64,000 bases of DNA. It comes from Robiginitalea sp. SC105 (GTDB lineage: Bacteria; Bacteroidota; Bacteroidia; Flavobacteriales; Flavobacteriaceae). The stretch's first letter is position 1. Each line of letters starts with the position of its first letter. Where the stretch lies: positions 1,786,682 to 1,850,681 of the forward strand of contig NZ_JACLZF010000001.1 of the NCBI RefSeq assembly GCF_014243345.1, in the 5' to 3' direction. This document shows positions 35,703 to 43,678 of this stretch, piece by piece. Below the pieces are notes generated by a model, which saw only the letters and a list, made by a program, of their open reading frames with translations, ran no database searches and had not been told where the DNA came from. The position numbers and the translations under genes were made by a program.

Positions 35703-36125
35703 TTATTGAATCCTTTCGGCGGTACGGGTATCGGTTACCGACTGGCCCAGGTACGGGTCAAACCCGGCAGGCAGGTAGGGCGTGGTGTCAAAACCCAGGT
35801 CGACGGTTTCTTCCACCTTGATCAGGGCAGGGACCTCATGGTCGGAAAGCTTCCCGGCGTAGGCATCAAAGTCCTCCGGCAGGTAGGCCGACGGATCAAA
35901 ACCCAGGTCGATGTCCGCCTCCGCTTCTACGGTCTCCAGCGTCCGCGCATCGAGGTCCAGGACTTCCGACTGGGCCCGCAGGCTGGCTTCGAATTCCTGG
36001 TTCATCTCGGCGACCAGGTCGTGGCAGGGTCCCGGATATATGTTATGGCAGTCGGTGTTTGCGCTAAGCGGGAAAACCGAACTTCCCAGCAGGCTGAAAC
36101 CTAAAACGAGTGTTGCAATTTTCAT
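35703..36125 (-). CDS. Small secreted protein with two 'DLGFD..YLP..FD.Y.G' repeats
   Basis: A 140-residue protein with a signal peptide (LVLGFSLLGSSVFPLSA) and 'DCHNIYPGPCHD', a short Cys-flanked segment that could form a disulfide. The mature acidic part carries two copies of a 20-residue unit, 'DLGFDPSAYLPEDFDAYAG' and 'DLGFDTTPYLPAGFDPYLG'. I recognise this unit only as a recurring motif of uncharacterised flavobacterial exported proteins. It sits alone between the nos cluster and the two-component pair, with a terminator behind it. No function is proposed. Confidence 0.55.
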   Translation of the reverse strand: MKIATLVLGFSLLGSSVFPLSANTDCHNIYPGPCHDLVAEMNQEFEASLRAQSEVLDLDARTLETVEAEADIDLGFDPSAYLPEDFDAYAGKLSDHEVPALIKVEETVDLGFDTTPYLPAGFDPYLGQSVTDTRTAERIQ

Positions 36126-36273
36126 GGTATATAAATTTTAAAGAATTGTGTTTTCAATGATTTACGGGACAAATATAGGCCGGCATCCATGCGTCGGGAG
36201 GGTTGTTCTGACCGAAGCGTCCGAATTTGGTGGTGAAGCATCCGGATCCCAGGGTGAAGTTTTCCCGGAGGCG

Positions 36274-37056
36274 TCAAAAATCCTTCCGCCGCGCTTGCCG
36301 GGTGAGCCACCAGATGGGAAGCCCCGTCCAGAGGAGCAGCACCCCGAGGGAGATCAGCAAGCCGGCCTCCGTGCCGAAAAATTGTTTGAATACCGCCCCG
36401 GTATATCCCAGCAAAGCCGAGATATCGAGTTTCAGCAGGATCAGTGTGCGGGACAGGTCGATGGGGTTGAGCAGCGTCCCGGCCAGGGAGAAATTATCCA
36501 GGGGGTAGGCCTCGAAGAGGATGAGCGACAAAAGGAAGAGCCCGTCGTAGATCACGGCAAGGAAGAGCCACAGGAGCACGGCGTATCCAAACCCCTTGAT
36601 CTTGTTCGCATTGGACAGGGCGATATTGAAGGACAGGGCAGTGAATATCAGTGTGAGGAAGCCACCCGTCACCAGCAGCAGCCCGAAATCCCAGATGGCG
36701 CTGCTTTTGAACAGGCCGTAAAAAACAAAGGGGATGCCCAGGCCCAAAACGAGGCTCAGGCACAGGGAACCGGCCACCCCGAAATACTGGCCCAGGAAGA
36801 TTTGCGTCCGTTTCAGGGGCTGGGCGAGCAGCAACTGGGTGAATTCACGGGAATTGTAGAAATACATCACCCCGAAAATGGTTGCGATCAGGGGTACCAG
36901 GACGATGATCACATTCATCAGGGTGATCACCGCTTTGGAGAGGTCGTTGTTCAGGAACAGCAACATAAAGCCAAGGGCCAGGTAGAAGATGAAATAGACA
37001 TAGCTCCACCGGCTCCGCATCAGGTCGTAAAAGCTGTATTTGAGTATTTTAAACAT
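36274..37056 (-). CDS. nosY: ABC transporter permease of the nitrous oxide reductase cluster
   Basis: A 260-residue protein with six hydrophobic helices and the early 'YSFYDLMRSRWSYVYFIFYLALGFMLLFL', then 'YFYNSREFTQLLLAQPLKRTQIFLGQY', typical of NosY/ABC-2 permeases. It overlaps nosF by 8 bases and is the last gene of the nosDFY block. NosDFY supplies a sulfur or copper species needed to build the CuZ centre of NosZ in the periplasm. Function follows from the family and the gene order. Confidence 0.92.
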   Translation of the reverse strand: MFKILKYSFYDLMRSRWSYVYFIFYLALGFMLLFLNNDLSKAVITLMNVIIVLVPLIATIFGVMYFYNSREFTQLLLAQPLKRTQIFLGQYFGVAGSLCLSLVLGLGIPFVFYGLFKSSAIWDFGLLLVTGGFLTLIFTALSFNIALSNANKIKGFGYAVLLWLFLAVIYDGLFLLSLILFEAYPLDNFSLAGTLLNPIDLSRTLILLKLDISALLGYTGAVFKQFFGTEAGLLISLGVLLLWTGLPIWWLTRQARRKDF

Positions 37057-37756
37057 GGTCTTTCATCGCTATGGCCGCAATGGCGTGCTCCACATCCTGC
37101 TGCCCGGTTTTGTTCTTCAGTGCGTCCAGCGTTCCCCGGAAATAGATTTTGCCTTCGAGCAGGTAGATGACCTGGTCGGCTACCTCTTCCACAAACTGCA
37201 TGATATGGGTGGTGACCAGGAGGGTTTTCCCCTGCTCCCTCATTGAGTGGATGCGTTCCTTCAGCCGGATCAGGGAGGCGGGGTCCAGGCCGGTGGTCGG
37301 TTCATCCAGGATATAGAGCGGGGTGTCGAACATAAAGGTCAGCACCAGATTCACTTTTTGGAGCGTTCCCCCGGACAAAGCACTGAGCCGCTTGTCCAGG
37401 TGGGGTTCCAGGCGGAACATCCCGATCAGGGGGGCCGGGTCTGCGGTTTGTTTCCTCAGGTCGAGGATCATGTCGATGAGTTCGCCAACCCGCAGGTTGC
37501 CCGGGAAACTGGCAATCTGGGGCAGGTAGCTGATCGCTTCCCGGTACCCCGGGTTCCTGCGGATATCGGCCCCGCCCACCGAGATCGTTCCGCGGTCGGG
37601 GAGCACCATCCCGAGTATGCACTTGATGAGCGTGGTCTTCCCGGACCCGTTTGGCCCGAGTACGGCGTAGATGCCGCCTGGCTTCAAGTCCAGGGCCAGC
37701 CCCTCGAGGACCTGGTTTTTTCCGAATCGCTTGTGCAGGTTTTTAATCTGTATCAT
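37049..37756 (-). CDS. nosF: ABC transporter ATP-binding protein
   Basis: A 235-residue ATPase with Walker A 'GPNGSGKTTLIKC', signature 'ALSGGTLQKVNLVL', Walker B 'LYILDEPTTGLDP' and switch His in 'LLVTTHIMQFVEE'. It overlaps nosY downstream by 8 bases and nosD upstream by 4 bases. Partner of NosY and NosD in CuZ maturation. Confidence 0.94.
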   Translation of the reverse strand: MIQIKNLHKRFGKNQVLEGLALDLKPGGIYAVLGPNGSGKTTLIKCILGMVLPDRGTISVGGADIRRNPGYREAISYLPQIASFPGNLRVGELIDMILDLRKQTADPAPLIGMFRLEPHLDKRLSALSGGTLQKVNLVLTFMFDTPLYILDEPTTGLDPASLIRLKERIHSMREQGKTLLVTTHIMQFVEEVADQVIYLLEGKIYFRGTLDALKNKTGQQDVEHAIAAIAMKDHV

Positions 37757-39063
37757 AGGTTGCGTTTCATTTTGGGGTACGGGTCCACCAGGTTATCCGG
37801 CGTAAAGACGGGGGATACTTTTTCCGAGAAATCGATCAGGTCCATAAACAGGCTCCTGAGGAGGACGATGGTTTCCGGTGTGCGGTTCACGATATAGGAG
37901 AACAGTTTTACCGGTCGGTAGGGGACGTCCCCCCGGCCGTCCCTGTCCAGGTCGTAGCCCGCGTAATCGCTCCAGAAGTTGCCCCGGAATACATTGTCGT
38001 TCACATTGCTGTTGTAGGAGACGTCAAAGGCGTTGTGTAGAAAGTCATTGCCGCTGAACGTATTTGCGTAGCAGGCCCCCCGGACCTTGATGGCCCAACC
38101 GTTATTGGCGAATACATTCCCGCGGTATGCAATGCGGTTGGACCCCTCAATGCTGATGCCTACCGTGTTTTCCTCAAAGGTGTTCCCGGTGATCTCGGCA
38201 TCGTTTATCTCCTTGAGCAACAACCCGAAACTGGCGGTTCCCCAATTTTTCCGGAAGGTGTTGCTGTGCATTTCAATGTGTTTTGAAAACATCACGGCCA
38301 CCCCGGCCCCGTTGTTCTCAAACCGGTTGTTCCGGTACTGGTCGTCATTGGAGAACATAAAATGCAGTCCGTAGCGGATATTATCGGCACTGGTGTTGTT
38401 TTCGATCAGTATCCGGTCGGAAAATTCCAGGTAGATCCCGTCCCGTACCCTTTTAACAATATTGCCGGTAACCACCACATCCTTGCAGTACCACAACTGG
38501 ATCCCGTTTCCCGAATTGAATTCTTCCTCGGCCTCGCCCCGGATGGTATTGTCCTCCACGAGGCCTTCACGAGACTTTTCCAGGTAGATTCCAAAAAACA
38601 GGCCTTCCATCACGACGTTCCGGATGGTAAAGGCCCGGCTGTTGACCACCCGGATGGCGGCATTGTCGCGGGTGTAGCTGACCCCCACATTCCGCACTTC
38701 GAGGCCGTCGATGGTGACGCTGTCCGCCTCGATGGTAATCACTTCGCCTTTTTTTTCCCCGTCGATGACGGCCCGCCCCTCCGCGATCAAAGTAAGGGGT
38801 TTGTCGATGGCGATTTCCGATTCCCGGTAAGTACCCGCCCCGATCAGCAGCGTATCGTGGGCCGTGGCCAGGGCGATGGCTTCCCGGAGGCTGCTTACCC
38901 CGCAGTCCGGGCATACCCGAATAGTGCCCGGTTGGGCCAGGGCCGGCACCCAGGTCAGGCACAGGGTTAATAGCAAAATTAAGCTAAGCGCGCCTGCTGC
39001 ATCGGGGAAGGTGCTGCCGTGGGGTGCAACCCGGGGTCTCAGATATGTTAGGCGCTTTGCCAT
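37753..39063 (-). CDS. nosD: Periplasmic NosD, CuZ maturation factor
   Basis: A 436-residue protein with a signal peptide (about 24-43), followed by 'TIRVCPDCGVSSLREAIALA' and a right-handed parallel beta-helix of carbohydrate-binding/sugar-hydrolase (CASH) repeats, rich in 'NTFRNNxxG' units. Family length is about 430. It lies directly before nosF with a 4-base overlap. The long N-terminus includes 'LTYLRPRVAPHGSTF', possibly reflecting a start further downstream (a Met is not available before the signal), so I keep the given start. Confidence 0.92.
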   Translation of the reverse strand: MAKRLTYLRPRVAPHGSTFPDAAGALSLILLLTLCLTWVPALAQPGTIRVCPDCGVSSLREAIALATAHDTLLIGAGTYRESEIAIDKPLTLIAEGRAVIDGEKKGEVITIEADSVTIDGLEVRNVGVSYTRDNAAIRVVNSRAFTIRNVVMEGLFFGIYLEKSREGLVEDNTIRGEAEEEFNSGNGIQLWYCKDVVVTGNIVKRVRDGIYLEFSDRILIENNTSADNIRYGLHFMFSNDDQYRNNRFENNGAGVAVMFSKHIEMHSNTFRKNWGTASFGLLLKEINDAEITGNTFEENTVGISIEGSNRIAYRGNVFANNGWAIKVRGACYANTFSGNDFLHNAFDVSYNSNVNDNVFRGNFWSDYAGYDLDRDGRGDVPYRPVKLFSYIVNRTPETIVLLRSLFMDLIDFSEKVSPVFTPDNLVDPYPKMKRNL

Positions 39064-39071
39064 GTGGGCAG

Positions 39072-39365
39072 TTATCGGATGATCAGGAATTTCGAATCGG
39101 TACAGGCTGTAACCCGGTGGGGCGTATCCCGCTCAAACCGCAAAGCCTCCAACCTGTCCAGCCGGTAGGAGGCATCCCGGATCTGGAAATCAATGGACCC
39201 TTCCAGGACCACCAGGAGAGCATCCCTGGGGGAGACGTGTTCCGGGAAAACCGCAGCCTTTTCCAGGCTGATGCTCAGCACTTCCGGGGTGTTTTCCACG
39301 GACAGCCTGCGGATTTGCAACTGGTCCATGGGTTGGCGGAGGATGGTATCGTCTTTTTGGTACAT
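39072..39365 (-). CDS. Small cupin-like protein in the nos cluster
   Basis: A 97-residue cytoplasmic-looking protein with no signal. The beta-strand pattern with 'AVFPEHVSPRDALLVVLEGSIDFQIRD' and 'LDRLEALRFERDTPHRVTA' is that of a single cupin barrel: G-x5-H-x3-like first motif with His, and the 'P-x-x-x-PH' second motif. It lies 3 bases after nosL and 8 bases before nosD. It may bind a metal or a small regulator ligand. I do not know it as a standard nos gene in other phyla. Confidence 0.65.
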   Translation of the reverse strand: MYQKDDTILRQPMDQLQIRRLSVENTPEVLSISLEKAAVFPEHVSPRDALLVVLEGSIDFQIRDASYRLDRLEALRFERDTPHRVTACTDSKFLIIR

Positions 39366-39368
39366 GTG

Positions 39369-39800
39369 CTAGGGGTTTATAGTTTTTCTGACTTGTTGCC
39401 AGTCGTAGAGTTCACCGCCGAACCGCGCCAGGGCCTCCCGGGCATCCCCGGGGTGTGCAAAGGCCGTCAGGTAGGCGCCCATGGGGCTCGGCAGGTTTTC
39501 GCTGATCAGGTAGGAAGCCTCCCGGGCATCGGTCAGGCCGCCGGGATTGGCAAAATCGGTGACCAGGTAATGGGCCATCTCCACGCCGGGTACCTCCCGG
39601 AGGTAGTTGATCATGCACTCGGTGGCATCGAACTTATAGACCTTGCCCTTGTCGGTGACTAACTCGGCAGCGTGTTGCCTGTCCACGATGGTCATCCGGC
39701 AGAAATGGCAACCATCCGTCCCGTAGGCGATGGGCCGGGGCCCGGTCTGGCAGGCAGACAGGATCGCAATAAGAAGTAGGGGTATCCATCGTTTCATCAT
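39369..39800 (-). CDS. nosL: NosL copper-binding lipoprotein
   Basis: A 143-residue lipoprotein (lipobox LSAC, Cys17) with the NosL motif 'DGCHFCRMTI' (C-x2-C-x-M) and 'KFDATECMINYL'. NosL binds Cu(I) and is a metallochaperone for NosZ. Its start overlaps the stop of the upstream membrane protein by 4 bases. The length is slightly short of the family average (~170) but contains all the recognised motifs. Confidence 0.93.
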   Translation of the reverse strand: MMKRWIPLLLIAILSACQTGPRPIAYGTDGCHFCRMTIVDRQHAAELVTDKGKVYKFDATECMINYLREVPGVEMAHYLVTDFANPGGLTDAREASYLISENLPSPMGAYLTAFAHPGDAREALARFGGELYDWQQVRKTINP

Positions 39801-40393
39801 GCCGTAATTTTATGTTTCGACCTGCGTCCCATCCGGTACGCCACAAACCCGAGGAGGATCCCGGCGGCCAGGAAATAGGCACCTGCCTGCGGATAGGAGT
39901 GGGCCGTAAAATTCAGGATGTGCTTCGTGCCAAAAAAAGGCGGCTGGAAGCCCATTACGGACCCGTCGGGGTTGGTGAACTTCATGATGGCCCGCGGGTC
40001 CAGGTCATGGCCGTAGTCATGCTCCCAGAGATAGAAATCAACCAGCCCTGCCGAACTTACCAGAAGCATCATGAGGAACCAGTAGAGGTACCATTTATAA
40101 GTCCCTTTCCAGGCGATCAACAGCCCGATCAGCGAGGTCAGGATGATCCCTATGGGGAAGATCTTGAATTCCGGGATGGCATCGGGGATATACTTCATCC
40201 CCACATAATGGTTCATCAGGTTGATGTTCTTGATGTCGTGGGGGTTGGCATCGGTAAAGTCGTTGATATGGATATACATTCCCAGGGGTGTCGGGTACTG
40301 CGGAGCTTCCAGGGTGATCTTCCACAAGGGGAAGACAAAGAGGAGCAGGGGTAGCAGGGCCGCTGCAAACATCATTAATCGTCCTTTTTTCAT
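39797..40393 (-). CDS. Membrane protein typical of Bacteroidetes nos clusters
   Basis: A 198-residue protein with four hydrophobic helices (N-terminal LLPLLLFVFPLWKI; ILTSLIGLLIAW; YLYWFLMMLLVSSAG; AGAYFLAAGILLGFV). Its periplasmic loops are rich in His and Asp ('YIHINDFTDANPHDIKNINLMNHYVGM', 'DFYLWEHDYGHDLDP', 'GTKHILNFTAHSYPQ'), suggesting metal or heme contacts. It lies between nosZ and nosL. I know it as an unnamed companion of clade II nosZ in Bacteroidetes; no function has been shown that I am aware of. Confidence 0.65.
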   Translation of the reverse strand: MKKGRLMMFAAALLPLLLFVFPLWKITLEAPQYPTPLGMYIHINDFTDANPHDIKNINLMNHYVGMKYIPDAIPEFKIFPIGIILTSLIGLLIAWKGTYKWYLYWFLMMLLVSSAGLVDFYLWEHDYGHDLDPRAIMKFTNPDGSVMGFQPPFFGTKHILNFTAHSYPQAGAYFLAAGILLGFVAYRMGRRSKHKITA

Positions 40394-40413
40394 GGCTTCG
40401 GGTTCTGAAGGTT

Positions 40414-40438
40414 AAAAGGGCCGGCCTGAGCCGGCCCT
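40414..40438 (-). terminator. Hairpin between nosZ and the nos accessory genes
   Basis: A 9-bp GC-rich stem AGGGCCGGC/GCCGGCCCT with a 4-nt loop is followed by TTTT on the minus strand. Position, 40 bases after the nosZ stop and 21 bases before the next ATG, suggests partial termination or mRNA stabilisation that lets nosZ be expressed above the accessory genes. Confidence 0.65.
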
Positions 40439-40477
40439 CTGATTATCAGGATATGGCTATCCCGGGTTTTACGGGGC

Positions 40478-42433
40478 TTATTCGCCCAGCGACCAGGTCA
40501 GCTCCGTATTGGAGTTGGCCGGGGACACGCGGACGTATCCCTGCATTTCCTGGTGCAGGGCCGAGCAGAAGTCCGTACAGTAAAACGGCCAGACACCGGG
40601 TTGTTTGGGTTCCCAGACAAAGGTCTCGGTCTGTCCGGGCATGATCAGCAATTCGGAGGTATTTGCCCCGATCATCGAAATCCCGTGGGGAACATCATAG
40701 TCCTGTTCCATGTTGGTGACGTGGAAGTAGACCTTGTCGCCCACCTTGACCCCCTCGATATTGTCCGGGTTGAAATGGCTTCGGATTGTGGTCATGTAAA
40801 TATGAACATCCTTGCCATCGCGTTCCACCCGGACATCGGCATCGGTGGAAACACCATAGGGGTGCTTGTTGTCTTTGAGCTCAAAGATCTTCTTGGACCG
40901 TGCCTTGACGATATCCGCGGCAATCCCCGCGGCATAGTGGGGTTCCCCAACCGTCGGGAAATCCAGCAGCAGTTCCATCTTATCCCCGGAGATGTCGTAG
41001 AGCTGGGCCGATTGGGTCACCTCCGGCCCGGTGGGCAGGTAGCGGTCCTTGGTAATCTTGTTCATAGCCACTACGTATTTGCCGAAGGGTTTCCGGGAGT
41101 TTCCGCCCGGGATCATCAGGTGCCCGACAGAATAAAAACAGGGCTGGCGGTCTACCACTTCCCAGGTACCCAGTTTCCATTTGACCACTTCAGAGGAGAT
41201 AAAGAAGGTGGTATACGCATTTCCCTCCCCGTCGAACTCCGTATGGAGTGGGCCCAGGCCGGGCTGGCTGACCGTGCCTGCCAGTACATCCTCAAAACTC
41301 AGGATCGGGATGCCGTAGGCGTCCCCGTCGTATTTTTCATTCTCGATGGCTTCCAGCATCCTGGTAAAGGAATGCACTGTCAGGTCCGCCGATAATTTCC
41401 CGTTCCCGACAATATATTCCCCGGAAGGGTCCACATCACATCCGTGGGGGGATTTCGGGGTTGGCAACAGGAATACGGCCCCGGGGACATCCGCCGGGTT
41501 TACCACGCGGACCTCCTTCTTCATGGTCGAAGTGGCCATCTGGGTACTCTCGTCATACACGTTGTGGGCGTAATTGGCCGGCATCAGCGTACCGCCCCCG
41601 TTGTTTACATATTCCTCGATTTTCTTCCAGTTGACGGCCGCAATGAAATCCTTGTCGTTCTGGGAGGCGTTCACCTCCAGCAGGGAATTGGCCTCTTCCG
41701 TGTTATAAGTGGTAAAGAAGAACCAGCCGTGGGATTTGCCCCGTCCAGGGTGGGAAAGGTCGTAATCAAACCCCGGCATGATCAGCTGAAATTTGATATC
41801 CATCCCGCCATCCTCCGGGTCCACACTGATAAAGGTGAGGGCCCCCTTGAAATTTCCCTTGTATTCGGATATGGGCATATCCCGCTGGGGGATGGGTACC
41901 GAGAAACGGGTCCCCGCCACCACGTATTCCGTGTTTTCGGTCACAAAGGCGGAACTGTGGTTCCCGGCGCTGTTGGGCACCTCGATGATCTCCGTGGTCT
42001 CAAAAAGGCTCAGGTCTACTTTGGCAATCCGCGGGGTATTGTTCCCGTTGATAAATACCCAGCGGCCATCCAGTTCGCCCGCTGTTTGCGAGATATCCGG
42101 GTGGTGGGAGTCATCCCAGGGAATAAACCCGTGGGAGGTGTTCAGCATGGGCCTGGTCTCTTCGTTGTACCCGTAGGCCTTTTCGGCGTCCTGCGAAAAC
42201 ACCGGGATTACCTTGAAAAGGCGTCCGGAAGGCAGGCCGTAAACCGAGAGCTGGCCGCTGAAGCCGCCCGAGATAAAGGCGTAGAATTCGTCGTGTTCCC
42301 CGGGGGCTACATATACGCGTTCTGCCGCGTTCGAGGTAAGGGCCCCGTTGGAACCCTGGCCCCCTTCCCCGCATCTTACAAAAAACAGGGAGGCAACCAG
42401 GAACGTTGCAATGGTGTATTTGAATCGTGTCAT
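40478..42433 (-). CDS. nosZ: Nitrous oxide reductase, clade II
   Basis: A 651-residue periplasmic copper enzyme that reduces N2O to N2. The signal 'YTIATFLVASLFFVRC' is Sec/lipoprotein type instead of twin-arginine, the hallmark of clade II enzymes. The beta-propeller carries the CuZ histidines (in 'DSHHPDIS', 'SHPGRGKSHGW', 'NYAHN', 'SPHGCD', 'GPLHTEF'). The cupredoxin domain has 'FHVTNMEQDYDVPHGI' and the CuA ligands in 'YCTDFCSALHQEMQ' (C619, C623, H627, M630). All expected ligand motifs are present, so it should be active. The upstream genes are a fasciclin lipoprotein and a c-type cytochrome; nosL and nosDFY follow. Confidence 0.96.
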   Translation of the reverse strand: MTRFKYTIATFLVASLFFVRCGEGGQGSNGALTSNAAERVYVAPGEHDEFYAFISGGFSGQLSVYGLPSGRLFKVIPVFSQDAEKAYGYNEETRPMLNTSHGFIPWDDSHHPDISQTAGELDGRWVFINGNNTPRIAKVDLSLFETTEIIEVPNSAGNHSSAFVTENTEYVVAGTRFSVPIPQRDMPISEYKGNFKGALTFISVDPEDGGMDIKFQLIMPGFDYDLSHPGRGKSHGWFFFTTYNTEEANSLLEVNASQNDKDFIAAVNWKKIEEYVNNGGGTLMPANYAHNVYDESTQMATSTMKKEVRVVNPADVPGAVFLLPTPKSPHGCDVDPSGEYIVGNGKLSADLTVHSFTRMLEAIENEKYDGDAYGIPILSFEDVLAGTVSQPGLGPLHTEFDGEGNAYTTFFISSEVVKWKLGTWEVVDRQPCFYSVGHLMIPGGNSRKPFGKYVVAMNKITKDRYLPTGPEVTQSAQLYDISGDKMELLLDFPTVGEPHYAAGIAADIVKARSKKIFELKDNKHPYGVSTDADVRVERDGKDVHIYMTTIRSHFNPDNIEGVKVGDKVYFHVTNMEQDYDVPHGISMIGANTSELLIMPGQTETFVWEPKQPGVWPFYCTDFCSALHQEMQGYVRVSPANSNTELTWSLGE

Positions 42434-42468
42434 TTTTTTGGTGTTTATGTTAATTGCATTGATGGTTG

Positions 42469-43044
42469 TTATTCAGCGGGGGGCAGCAGTACCTTGTCCA
42501 CCACATGGACAATCCCATTGCCGGCCGGTACACTCGCAAGGATCCGGGCGCCCCCTACATATACCTCGTCCCCTTTGACTTCGACGGCTACGTCCTGGTT
42601 GTTGGCCTGGCCGAGTTTTTTGAATTTCTTCAAAAACTCCTTGCTGTAATTCCCGGGGGTCACATGGTATTTCAGGATGTTTGCCAGGACTGCCTTGTTC
42701 TCGGGCTTGAGCAGGTCCTCCACCGTACCCTCAGGCAGTGCGTCAAACGCCTCATTGGTAGGTGCAAAGACCATCAGGGGCCCGGCATTGACCAGGGCAT
42801 TTTCCAATTCGGCGGCCTGGACGGCAGCCACGAGCGTGCTGTGGTCTTCCGACCCGATGGCAATGCTCAGGACGGTGGGACGGGAGACGTCGTCTTCAAT
42901 AAATGCCTGCCCGGTACGGGCGGGTTCACCGGAAACTTCGGGTTCCGGGGTGGCGGCGTCCCTGCCTGTATCCTTGCAGCTGCCAAAAGCGAGCAAAATC
43001 AGGCATGCGCCCAGAAAAACGGTTAATTGCTTGGGTGTTTTCAT
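42469..43044 (-). CDS. Fasciclin-domain lipoprotein in the nos cluster
   Basis: A 191-residue lipoprotein (Cys15 in ACLILLAFGSC-type lipobox region) with one fasciclin (FAS1) domain: 'EDHSTLVAAVQAAELENAL', 'LMVFAPTNEAFDALP', 'ILKYHVTPGNY' and 'GNGIVHVVDKVLLPP'. It sits 36 bases before nosZ and 7 bases after the cytochrome gene. FAS1 lipoproteins in flavobacterial nos operons have no demonstrated function; a scaffold or adhesion role at the periplasmic face is inferred from the fold. Confidence 0.85.
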   Translation of the reverse strand: MKTPKQLTVFLGACLILLAFGSCKDTGRDAATPEPEVSGEPARTGQAFIEDDVSRPTVLSIAIGSEDHSTLVAAVQAAELENALVNAGPLMVFAPTNEAFDALPEGTVEDLLKPENKAVLANILKYHVTPGNYSKEFLKKFKKLGQANNQDVAVEVKGDEVYVGGARILASVPAGNGIVHVVDKVLLPPAE

Positions 43045-43050
43045 AGTTAG

Positions 43051-43557
43051 CTATTCTAAGGTTCTGAAGTATTCGAGCACAGCGCGGGCCTGTTCCTCGG
43101 TCAGGCCCTGGTTGGCCATGGGCGAGCCGTTGAATTCCATCAGCAGGTCCCTGGCAAGCGGGTCCTCCTTGACCATCACTTCCGGGTTCAGGATCATATT
43201 CATGACCCATTCCGGCGTGCGGCGTTCCAGGATGCCGTTGGGGGGAGGCCCGATGAAGCGTTTGCCTATTTTATGACAGGCCAGGCACATCTGGTTGTAA
43301 ATTTTCTCGCCTTCGGCTGCCATGCCGGTATCCACATCAGGATCCAGGGTTACCGACTGGACAGGGCCCACGCCCTTGTTGTCCAGGGCCACCCGTTCCG
43401 AGGCGTTCACCCCTGGTTCCGGGGTGGTGGCGGGGGCGGCAGCAGGTTCGGATTTGCGTTGCATTTCAAATCCGTCGTTTTTCTTTTCTTCCTTCCCGCC
43501 GCAACTCATGATGAGGAGGACCAGTAGCAGGGTGGGGTATTTCATGTATCTTTTCAT
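43051..43557 (-). CDS. c-type cytochrome lipoprotein of the nos operon
   Basis: The preferred start at 43557 gives 168 residues, with lipobox LLIMSC and one heme motif CLACHK followed by 'FIGPPPNGILERRTPEWVMNMILNPEVM' and a distal-Met 'FNGSPMANQGLTEEQARAVLEYFRTL', a class I cytochrome c. It is the likely electron donor to NosZ. The frame stays open to 43719, but that stretch is A+T-rich, crosses the nos promoter elements and enters the divergent regulator gene, so the longer form is unlikely. A further ATG at 43545 is also possible. Confidence 0.88.
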   Translation of the reverse strand: MKRYMKYPTLLLVLLIMSCGGKEEKKNDGFEMQRKSEPAAAPATTPEPGVNASERVALDNKGVGPVQSVTLDPDVDTGMAAEGEKIYNQMCLACHKIGKRFIGPPPNGILERRTPEWVMNMILNPEVMVKEDPLARDLLMEFNGSPMANQGLTEEQARAVLEYFRTLE

Positions 43558-43581
43558 ACCATATGGGATTACAATTCGAAT

Positions 43582-43589
43582 CAAAATTA
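43582..43589 (-). promoter_or_regulatory. -7 promoter element of the nos operon
   Basis: TAATTTTG on the minus strand is an exact match to the Bacteroidetes TAnnTTTG element. It lies 25 bases upstream of the preferred cytochrome start. No -33 TTG is at the right distance, as expected for an activator-dependent promoter. Confidence 0.65.
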
Positions 43590-43611
43590 CTGGGAGAATC
43601 AGGGGAAAAAG

Positions 43612-43625
43612 ATGATATATATCAT
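43612..43625. promoter_or_regulatory. FNR/CRP-type palindrome in the nos promoter
   Basis: ATGATatatATCAT is a perfect 14-bp dyad containing the TGAT-N4-ATCA core of FNR/DNR-type sites. Its centre is about 33 bases upstream of the centre of the -7 element, which corresponds to about -40/-41, the class II activator position. The same site lies upstream of the divergent Rrf2 gene. Confidence 0.65.
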
Positions 43626-43678
43626 AAAAAGGATAAAAATATCTTTTGATCTTTATATAAATAAACCGAAATTGCGGC

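Noticed and set aside
36148-37170. 340-codon plus-strand frame over nosY
   Set aside because: nosY on the minus strand has correct helices and operon position; the plus frame is rich in Gln and Glu from the antisense of membrane codons.
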